From NCBI GenBank assembly GCA_946811695.1, contig OX328123.1, positions 10,363,698 to 10,427,697 of the forward strand: a DNA stretch of 64,000 bases, given 5' to 3'. Both the position numbers and the translations under genes were made by a program. Positions 56,389-64,000 of the stretch are shown here, in pieces. The notes below the pieces were generated by a model. That model saw nothing but the letters and a program-made list of their open reading frames with translations. It ran no database searches and was not told the DNA's origin. Origin of the DNA: Gonocerus acuteangulatus. Lineage: Eukaryota; Arthropoda; Insecta; Hemiptera; Coreidae. Each line of letters starts with the position of its first letter. Positions within the stretch are counted from its first letter, which is position 1.

Positions 56389-56711
56389 TCACAAAGCGAC
56401 TTCCCTTTGCGATTGGCAGAAGTCCACTCCTTGCTGTTTAATCGCCTCTGCAATAAGATCGAACACGGCCGGCGTGAAGCGTTGTCCGCGTGCTGTCGTT
56501 ATGACGTCGACATCGCCCGTTAGCCGTCCCCAAGCGACGCCGGGCGGAATGCTTAATACAACACCTCCGACTATTCCGTTCTCCACTTCTACTCCGACGG
56601 AGAGCGTTCCCAGGTCGCCTTCAAGGTGATATTCTTTCGTAGCAACAAACTTTGGAGTCTTTCCGAATCTCCAATCCCAGCTGTGGTACTCGGAGCGAAT
56701 CTTCTCTAAGC
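56389..56711 (-). CDS. LIPT1: LIPT1 (lipoyltransferase 1), last exon
   Basis: Terminal exon of 323 bp that continues the frame of the previous exon (shared Gly codon) and ends with TGA at 56389-56391. It starts GLEKIRSEYHSWDWRFGKTP and continues with KF, the W.W..GKTPKF motif that marks the start of the C-terminal accessory domain of LplA/LIPT1 proteins. It then runs through a beta-rich stretch (residues VGVEVENGIVGGVV) to VDFCQSQREVAL. The two exons together supply 179 C-terminal residues. Codon use is richer in G and C than the surrounding AT-rich DNA, as expected of conserved coding sequence. The frame is intact, so this is most likely a working single-copy nuclear gene for a mitochondrial enzyme. 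Acceptor: ATACGCAG, AG complementary to 56712-56713. Confidence 0.9.
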
Positions 56712-57955
56712 CTGCGTATAAAATGAATTAATAAGACATAAGAATCTAAATTACAAAATCATAATAAAGTAGTCAAATAAAAATGTATACTGAAATATAA
56801 GTAAATTATTTTCTATAGAGAAACATAATATCATTTTCATTAATCTTTATTTTACTGTAGCTAATAGTTCTCTGAACCCTCCACCGCAAGCAATGGCTCT
56901 TAAAGGAATTAAGGTCTCTAAATTAAAATTTGATTGTCTACAGTAGGTCCAAATTTTCCAGCCTTAAGTCAACATTAATAACTCCAATAAGTAGGGCCAA
57001 CACTGTTTTAATTTTCCTTTCATTATTTATAATTTTTAGACGAGTGGCCAAGTAAACACACTGAGCGAGTATACACTTGCTTAAAATCGCTAGTTCAATC
57101 ACTATTGTTTTAATACGCCAAAAAGTGTTTAGTTATTCTTAATGAAAGCGAAGGATTCCTTTTCTAAACAAAATTTTGAAAAATCATTGTTTTCTCAAAC
57201 TGGTCCTAGGTCAATATACTTAAAAGTTTGATATCTATACAATAGTATAACCTTATAAATATATAATCGAGATACAAAAATTAAGTTAGCTTGAATATTA
57301 AAAATATAGAATTTGTGCATAGTTATTATTCATAACAAATTTTAGTTCAAATTCTCCTTAAGTAGGAACTTTATCAATAGTAACTTTCTGAGAACATATT
57401 AGATCTTACAAGTAATAAAACACAGGTAATAAATACAAATTAATTAGTAGAACAAATTGCAAATATTCATAAAAAATGTGGATGAACAAAAAAAAAACAC
57501 AATACAATTTATGAACACTGATGTATACACATTATAGTTTGTGAATAAAAGCATATTCAAAAAGAAATTTACAAAATAAGTTATGAATTTTTGCATACTA
57601 ACAATAAATTAAAATGAAATAAAGATAATTTTTGTATACCATGCAAAATAAAAAAAAAGGCTATTCTTTCTCCTCAAGACGATAATTTTGCGTAAATTGT
57701 AATAAATACACAATTCTCTTGTCTTCAATTTTATTTTAATTTATCATTAATGAGCAAAAATTCACAACTTATTTTGTGAACTATAATCTGACTCCATTTG
57801 TCTTCATAGATTTTATTATTTTTTATTATTCTATTTTTTTGTTATGACTGTACCCTTTAGAATTTCATTTAATTTCTTAAAAAAACGTTTTTATTATTTT
57901 TGAATACCGCACATAATTCACCATAAAATATGTAATGACTAGAATAACTGCTCAC
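56712..57955 (-). other. LIPT1: LIPT1 last intron
   Basis: A 1,244 bp AT-rich intron with GTGAGC donor and ACGCAG acceptor. I see no transposon termini or second gene in it, in contrast to most non-coding DNA of the window. Confidence 0.8.
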
Positions 57956-58172
57956 CTGGAAACCAATCATCTGTAGGATTGATCATCTGGAAACCTCGCT
58001 GCTTGGAAATTAGCTCCCATCCGAGATCTTTCTGCGTGACTGGAGAAGTTCGTAAGTATTCCCAACCAATCGCTGACATGAGGCTGTCCATCGTTATGCT
58101 CGAATGTACATCGGTCAAGTTGATCGTAGGCGACGGAATGCTCTGTGTTGCATTTGTCTTGAACTGAATCCC
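57956..58172 (-). CDS. LIPT1: LIPT1 (lipoyltransferase 1), penultimate exon
   Basis: An exon of 217 bp encoding 72 residues plus one base, bounded by an acceptor TTGTAG (complementary to 58173 onward) and a donor GTGAGC (from 57955). It begins GIQFKTNATQSIPSP and runs to NPTDDWFPG, with no stop. This aligns by memory with the part of LIPT1 just after the catalytic LplA domain, where the human protein has a similar GI..NAT.SIPS stretch and an NPTD..FPG motif. LIPT1 moves lipoyl groups onto the E2 subunits of mitochondrial 2-oxoacid dehydrogenases. The exon also carries VHSSITMDSLMSAIGWEY, a helical segment of the linker. Upstream exons with the RRxSGGG catalytic motif were sought up to position 64000 and not found, so the preceding intron is longer than 5.8 kb. 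Confidence 0.88.
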
Positions 58173-59104
58173 CTACAATAATAAGCAAACTTAATCCTTC
58201 TTTGCAAAAATTAAACAAATGTATTACTTGTAAATAATGATATAATAATTAAAATTAAACCAAATAAATTAGCACAATAATTAAAAAAAAAAAAAATTTG
58301 ATAAATTTTCTGGTTATTCAGATGTATTATTTTCTTTGTGTCTAATGCCAAGAACACTAAACTCATTGGATAAATATTCATTTACTTTCAACACATACTT
58401 ATAAATAACACAGATTATAGCGTATATATTGTACAAGTTACCATTGTTTTCTACCAGGGATAGGGCTGATGCCTTTTCTTTAATCAAAATAAAAGAGACC
58501 ACCCATTAACAAATTGAACACACAACACACAGAGATAAATCAGAAAAGACAAAAAAATACATTAAGTACTCTGTGCCTGGGTTCGATTCTTACCAAGAGT
58601 GGGGAATTAATTACTTTCTGGAAGATGTGAAAACATCGTTGCAAATATCAGCATTGCGTTGGGTAACTTTTAAGGCGCTATTGCGAAGTTAGATTTTTTT
58701 TTTAATTTATTAAATTTATATGAATTCACCTTAAATATTATTATGTTAAAATGAAACATCACATGAGCAAAAAATATAATATCCTTCTCCCCCTAAAAAA
58801 AATAGTAAAGTGTAATAAATATGTCCAGGGACAGCGGACGGTAATGATTTTGGGCCTATAAAATTTATAATTTTGACATTAAATTTTGAAATTCAGAATT
58901 TAATTTTGGTAGCATTAATTTCCTCTTTATTCCATTAGTGATTCCAAGAAGAAAAAAATTTAAAAAATCTGGCCGTCTTAATTATATCGCCAAGGGACAA
59001 GAATGTTAAAACTATTTGAATAATGCTCATATACATCATTTAAGAGAAATTTCATTAAAAAAAAATAGTAGTTGGAAAAATGAGAAAAACATCCATACAA
59101 TTCA

Positions 59105-59155
<51 letters not shown>

Positions 59156-59309
59156 GGGCAATTATAACCTTGAGGTTGTTTGCCCTCAAACAAACACACT
59201 ACTAACAAACAACAAGAAACACTACTAACAAACAAGCATCTATTCCAGCTAGAAAATACTGGAAAATCGTGTATAACCCATCCAAAGAATAACTGTCATT
59301 TTAGCATAA
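58173..59309 (-). other. LIPT1: LIPT1 upstream intron, no further exon seen
   Basis: AT-rich; includes a tRNA/B-box-like GGGTTCGATTC (about 58579) and an A run at 59107-59153. Presumably intronic. Confidence 0.5.
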
Positions 59310-59780
59310 ATAAGCTTTATCGGTGACTAAACTGGAAAAAAAACTTACAAAAATGTGTCACAAAAAATTGTCCGCTAGCGTTCGCACATGCGCAGTGGCG
59401 TTCGCGCATGCGCAGTGACCATGCACAAAAAAGAAGACTGTATGTGTCAGAAAATAGTGTCTGCGCATGCACAGAGGTATGTGTCACAAAAAAAAATGTT
59501 CGCTGGTGTATGCTCATGCGCGATGGCGTTCGCGCATGCGCAGTGGTCATGTACAAAAAATATGACTGTATGTTATAGAGTACATTGCATTGGTTTATCG
59601 GGTGGAGCTAGCGTTACAAAAAAGTGTCACAAGTAGGTGTCCGCTGGCGTTCGGGCATGCGCGGTGGCTTTGTACGAAAAAGAAGACTATATGTTATACA
59701 GTACATTACATAGGTTTGTCGGGTGGACCTAAAGCATATTTATGTTCCTGAATTTGAGCAGAAGGCTCTAAACAAAATAA
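59310..59780 (-). repeat. Family P repeat, long copy
   Basis: Five or more CGCATGCGC-type units, inverse to 620-1120, with GTCGGGTGGACCTAAAGCAT at the right. Within the presumed LIPT1 intron or upstream DNA. Confidence 0.7.
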
Positions 59781-60683
59781 CTTTTTTTTTGTTAATAAAT
59801 ATAGCACCCAGGGTTTAGCCAAGACAGTGGTAAGGCCTTTCATTTTTTCATGAAAAGTCATTATCTCTAGTGGGAATCAAACCCATGACCTTGGAACTCA
59901 TAGCCATCGGGCCTCCAAAAAAGTTTAAGTTTTTAATAAAAATCTTAAATACTTAATAAAATATTTTCAGTGTTGGTTTCATTATTTATCAGTCACGAAT
60001 TTATATTCATTTTTACCTAAAAGAAATGTCTTTTTTTTTATATAACTCTTAAAGACATTTTTCAGAGGCATAATTCATCAATTAAATAAATTTTAATTAT
60101 TATTATTACTGATTGGTGGAGTTTCTTGCTTCATTGATGATTATATAAGATTAATACACAGACAATATTGATATTAATACACAGACATTATTGATATTCT
60201 GCACAAAATAAGAAAAAAAAATCTGGAAAACAAATGCTATCAATTCCAAAAAATTTACTGTACTTTGACCAGCATTTTTTTTTATCACGAAAAAAAACCT
60301 TAAGAATGAAGATCTCGTCAACAACATGATAAGGGCACAAAAAAACTGTGATATCATCAATCTAGGTATTTTTAACTCCCCCTTTTGACCCTAGATTGCA
60401 CGATAATAGTCGAAGCATTTGTAGTATGATTACATCGAACCCAGTTTATAATATAGAATCTATAATCCACTTCTAAAATTCTAAATGCATAGCAAGGAAT
60501 TTTCAATTTAGAGGGAAAATAGAGTAAAATTACTTGATTATTTATTAAACAATAGATTTTATATATTTATTTCAATAAAAAAAATGCTTTAAAACACAAA
60601 CAAGAGGTTTTTCTATGCATTTTTCTCATTTAAAGATTTTTTCTTAAGCCTAAGAGCAAAGACAATATAATATTATATATATA
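59781..60683. other. No gene seen
   Basis: AT-rich; tRNA-like B box on the minus strand (GGGTTTGATTCC, about 59872-59883) without the rest of a tRNA. Confidence 0.4.
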
Positions 60684-61608
60684 CAGGGTGGTCAAGATAA
60701 GCGGGCCACAAGAGAAATAACTACTAAATGGTTTGAGATATCAACTTTTTTCAAAGGGGCAGTTGTAGTTCTCGCCGAGATCTATAAAATGGTGCCATCG
60801 AAAATGGGAAAATAACAGTACTAAGGGCTCCAATAGGCCTTTGAAGGGAAGGGTTTCCTCTTTACTCATAGTTTGTAATATATTTTTAAAATATACTAAC
60901 AAAACAAGGAAGAACCAATGCAAACGAGGTTTCGATGCGTCAAGTAGTTCTCTGTAAAAATACGTTTTCATTCGCATGTATTCCTCATCTGAAATTCCCC
61001 CCAAAAAAAGGCACTTGGATTTATTTAAATAGTAGTAATAGTGGCCATTCAGCATAGAAGAATGTGTTCAACTCTCAACAAAACGATTCCCATTAGTGTA
61101 AGCTAAAAAAGAAAATACATAAAAATTGGAGCTTTAGGCATAAAAGTTGCCAAAATTACAGATCACAAATAATGATTTTTTTTTTTTTGTTTTTGCAATA
61201 AATACCACTTTTTAATGCTAAGCACATTCTCCTAAGCTGAATTAGCCCTTCCTTAACAAAAATACTATTTAAATAAATTCAAGTGCCTTTTTTTTAAATT
61301 TCAGATGAGGAATACATGCAAATGAAAACGTATCTTTACAGAGAACTACTTGACGCATGGAAACCCTGTTTGCACGGTTCTTCCTTGTTTTGTTAGTACA
61401 TTTTAAAAATATAATGCATAATATGGGTTAAGAGGAAACCCTTCCCTTCAAAGGCCTATTGGAGCCCTTAGAAGTGTTATTTTCTCATTTCCGAGGGCAC
61501 CATTTTATAGATCTCAACAAGAACTACAACTTTGCCCCTTTGAAAAATGATATCTCAAACCGTTTAGTAGTTAATTTTTCTTGTGGCCCGCTTATCTGGA
61601 CCACCCTG
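60684..61608. mobile_element. Long-TIR MITE, Tc1/mariner type
   Basis: 925 bp with inverted arms of about 350 bp starting CAGGGTGGTC and GATAAGCGGGCCACAAG, flanked by TA (60682-60683, 61609-61610). Arms share AGTTCTCTGTAAA and GGCCTATTGGAGCCC in inverse. No coding sequence. Confidence 0.9.
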
Positions 61609-61633
61609 TATATACATATATAAAATTAAACTA

Positions 61634-61760
61634 CCGTTATGTTTGTGATCTATGGGATCTAAAACGTGAAAGTTTCTAGTCGGCACTTCCGGATTGCGTC
61701 ATAAAGTCAACCTCATAAGTGGGTTTTCTCCCTATGGAGAGAGGGAGGAACTGCGCTAAA
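61634..61760 (+). mobile_element. Helentron-like family 2, 3' end fragment
   Basis: TTTCTAGTCGGCACTTCCGG, hairpin around TTCTCCCTATGGAGAG, terminus ACTGCGCTAA. Directly follows the long-TIR MITE. Confidence 0.65.
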
Positions 61761-62887
61761 AGGACCATTTTTACTCTACAAATAAAGCTTTTCCAAACAG
61801 AACCATTTTTGGAGCTGCAAATTATATAGTTAGATATAATTTTATGAATCTCACTTGACCAACTTTGCTAGCAGCCCACTTTGCCCTTTTGGCCCAGGAA
61901 CCATGTATTGAGTGAATAATAATCATAAGTACAGCATAAGATTATTTAAATTGTAAGCATAATATACAGGTGTGGAATGAGGGTAAATGGAAATACTTCC
62001 TCGATGTCTTCATTTCCCTCTAATGTTTGTTAATGAATGAAGAACAATGAATTCAGTTTTCCTAAATGTATTGTCTGTGTGGCAATGAGTGAACAAGTGT
62101 CACATTAATGTATTATCTGAATTATTTAAATTTATTAAATTATTCTTCTGTTTAGAGCGCAGAACTGCATTATAAAATGCATTTAGCCAGCCAGGGTGTC
62201 TACTACATTTGTGAAAGCCAATTTCATGACATTAAATGCAAATATCATGCCCATTAAAAAGAAAATAATTTCACTTAAAAAGAAAAAGCCTTAACTTTTA
62301 TCTTAAAATTATTTGTATCCTTACGAGGATTACCGTGAAATCTATAAAATTACAATTTAAAACTATATAAAATGTGCATCACACGTTAAAAAAGATAGTT
62401 ACCAAGGGATTACCAGCCTCAAAAAGTTCGAACAATGGCAGCAGAATTCAAAATTTCTAAACATTTATTGACAATGTACATAATTTAGTAAATTAAAGAA
62501 TACATAATTTCAATATTAAAGTCTGCAAGAAAAACTCTGAATATGAATAAAGAGAAGAAATATAAATATATTATTAAATAATGGATATTCGATGTGTAAA
62601 AGCGACAACAAAGGAATCTAAGAGAGGAAACGGAAGGGGGAGGCAAATAGACTTTAGTCACCGTATGAAAACGGCAACAATTACGAATGCGCAGAAGTCC
62701 TGAGATTGTGTTAGACTCCAGTGAAACCGAAATTTCGTGATATGGTTGATAGATTTTTCTTGGGATTAGCGGATATATTCTTATATATCTGGAAATTGGT
62801 TGGTATCTAAGATCATGCTTTGCTTTGGATTTTGTTTCAGATTTTTCATAAAAGATTTAGAGAAAAAATTAACTGCTTCTATTTTAA
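61761..62887. other. No gene seen
   Basis: AT-rich; nothing recognised. Confidence 0.4.
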
Positions 62888-62960
62888 GATTTCCTAATGA
62901 CACTCGGGATAAGAACAGAAGCGTGCTAAGATGACGGAGTTCCTGCTAGTCGGGCTTTTT
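62888..62960 (-). mobile_element. Helentron-like family 2, 5' end fragment
   Basis: Minus strand: AGCAGGAACTCCGTCATC, TTAGCACGCTTCTGTTC, then TATCCCGAGTGTCATT; a solo 5' terminus. Similar solo 5' ends occur at 1-62 (minus), 43560-43605 (minus), 33680-33770 (plus) and 47510-47560 (plus). Confidence 0.5.
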
Positions 62961-64000
62961 TTTAAATAGAGACACTATTAATTCTTAAATGGTTATTTCA
63001 AGAAAAACATAGATCCAAATCAGAATTATGGGTTTATTCAAGTATTTTTTTTCCCCCCCATAAGGTTCATTAAATAAAGAAATACATACGTAATTTCAAT
63101 TAACTGATCCTTATTTTTCTGAAACTAATTGGTTGGGTTTTATATTTTTTTTAAATGGAAAAATAAACAGTGGAGTAGAATTTTTCCTTAGTTTACAAAC
63201 AAATGTTCCTCGACAGTAGATCAAAGATTGGTAGAATTTGTTTCTGAACAAATATCAGTTTTTTAATTGGTTTTACAATGTGTCAAATGCACTCGGTTTT
63301 CTAAAGTTTGCCGCCCATCGAAACCATTATATGTGGTTCCCAGGCAGTATGTGGCTCGTACAAGTACTAAATACATCCAACGCTGCATAGCACGCTGATT
63401 GCCTACTACAGCTTATTGCCTCGGACGCCAATTACGAGATAACTTGTAGTAAATCACTCCTAATATAAAATGATGGCCTCAAGGACGAGAGCGAAAAATT
63501 TAGGGATGGAGTAACATAACAACAGGTCGAAGTATGTCTGGGTACAAACTAATTCCTAGTTGGATTCTGTGAAGGACTTTCTCTTACATAAACCAAATTA
63601 GAGACGGCTCATATAACCTTTTTTTTTGTCCAAGAAACAAATTTTATATGCTTTATGGTGATCATTACGTACTATAATTATAGTTTTCAATAAGAAAAAT
63701 GATTAGACTAAATAGGCTTTCAAGACCGAAATCTTGAAAATTATTGTGGCAGTCAATGTGTTAACCTTGCTGATACTGTATGAATCTGTGTATTTAACGT
63801 CATATTACAAATCTCTAATTCTTTTACAATCAGACACAAAAAAAAAAATAAATAAATAAACAGTTCTATCAGATATCTTTTTCTTTCTTTTTTTAATTTT
63901 AGTGTGTTGACAACTAAGAATATTAATGCCAGGATTAGTATTAATACTACTTCTAATTATATAAGAATAGGAAAAAAATGTTTTAAAAAACATTATATTA
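62961..64000. other. No gene seen
   Basis: AT-rich. The lipoyltransferase catalytic motif was looked for on the minus strand and not found. Confidence 0.4.

Noticed and set aside
56372..56629. 85-codon plus-strand ORF
   Set aside because: Antisense shadow of the last LIPT1 exon.
57967..58218. 83-codon minus-strand ORF
   Set aside because: Wrong frame over the LIPT1 exon; the frame that splices to the next exon gives the conserved protein.
58570..58600. Possible tRNA (B box GGGTTCGATTC)
   Set aside because: No A box or acceptor stem partner could be found upstream; probably a SINE scrap or chance.

Overview
The window is a repeat-saturated piece of a eukaryotic, almost certainly insect, nuclear genome. 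It is AT-rich, has spliced genes with GT..AG introns, and is packed with animal transposons (mariner, Tc1, piggyBac, hAT, Jockey-type and I-type LINEs, Helitron/Helentron-like elements, tRNA- and 5S-derived SINEs). A two-exon defensin gene whose mature peptide closely resembles the defensins I remember from true bugs (Hemiptera) makes a hemipteran the best guess. That placement is inference from remembered families; no search was run.

Only three host genes can be supported. (1) A defensin on the minus strand: the signal-peptide exon is at 13778-13862 behind a TATA box (13943-13951), and the mature-peptide exon is at 10609-10766. The 3.0 kb intron is filled with repeats, including a 1.34 kb near-perfect inverted repeat. 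A piggyBac derivative (14078-15040) sits 127 bp upstream of the TATA box. (2) A single-exon secreted protein of 230 residues on the plus strand (39822-40514), probably of the group-7-allergen/TULIP type. (3) The last two exons of LIPT1 (mitochondrial lipoyltransferase 1) on the minus strand (57956-58172 and 56389-56711); the catalytic exons lie beyond the right edge. The three genes look unrelated in function. They encode an antimicrobial effector, a possible lipid carrier and a mitochondrial cofactor enzyme, with no sign of joint regulation.

Layout. 0-4.5 kb: SINE and Helitron fragments. 4.5-8.6 kb: a nested stack in which a 1.1 kb Helentron-like element carries a 1,281 bp mariner and a 5'-truncated LINE. 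9.4-10.1 kb: a Tc1 relic. 10.5-15.1 kb: the defensin gene and its piggyBac neighbour. 15.3-17.2 kb: a hAT element and a SINE. 17.5-19.3 kb: an I-type LINE cleanly split by a Helentron-like element. 20.4-25.9 kb: SINEs, LINE pieces and a fold-back element carrying a Jockey copy. 26-36 kb: mixed repeats, a tandem array of tRNA half-molecules, fold-backs and hAT MITEs. 36.3-39.5 kb: the longest candidate copy of a second Helentron-like family. 39.8-40.5 kb: the secreted-protein gene. 40.7-55 kb: LINE fragments, a 5S SINE holding a MITE with 8-bp target duplications, a third copy of the first Helentron-like family, a fold-back element, a second piggyBac and a 46-bp minisatellite. 56-58 kb: LIPT1. 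59-64 kb: intronic or intergenic repeats, including a long-TIR MITE.

No CRISPR array, operon, phage or intact functional rRNA/tRNA gene is present. Coordinates of repeat edges are exact where target-site duplications or restored reading frames fix them (stated in each entry) and approximate elsewhere.
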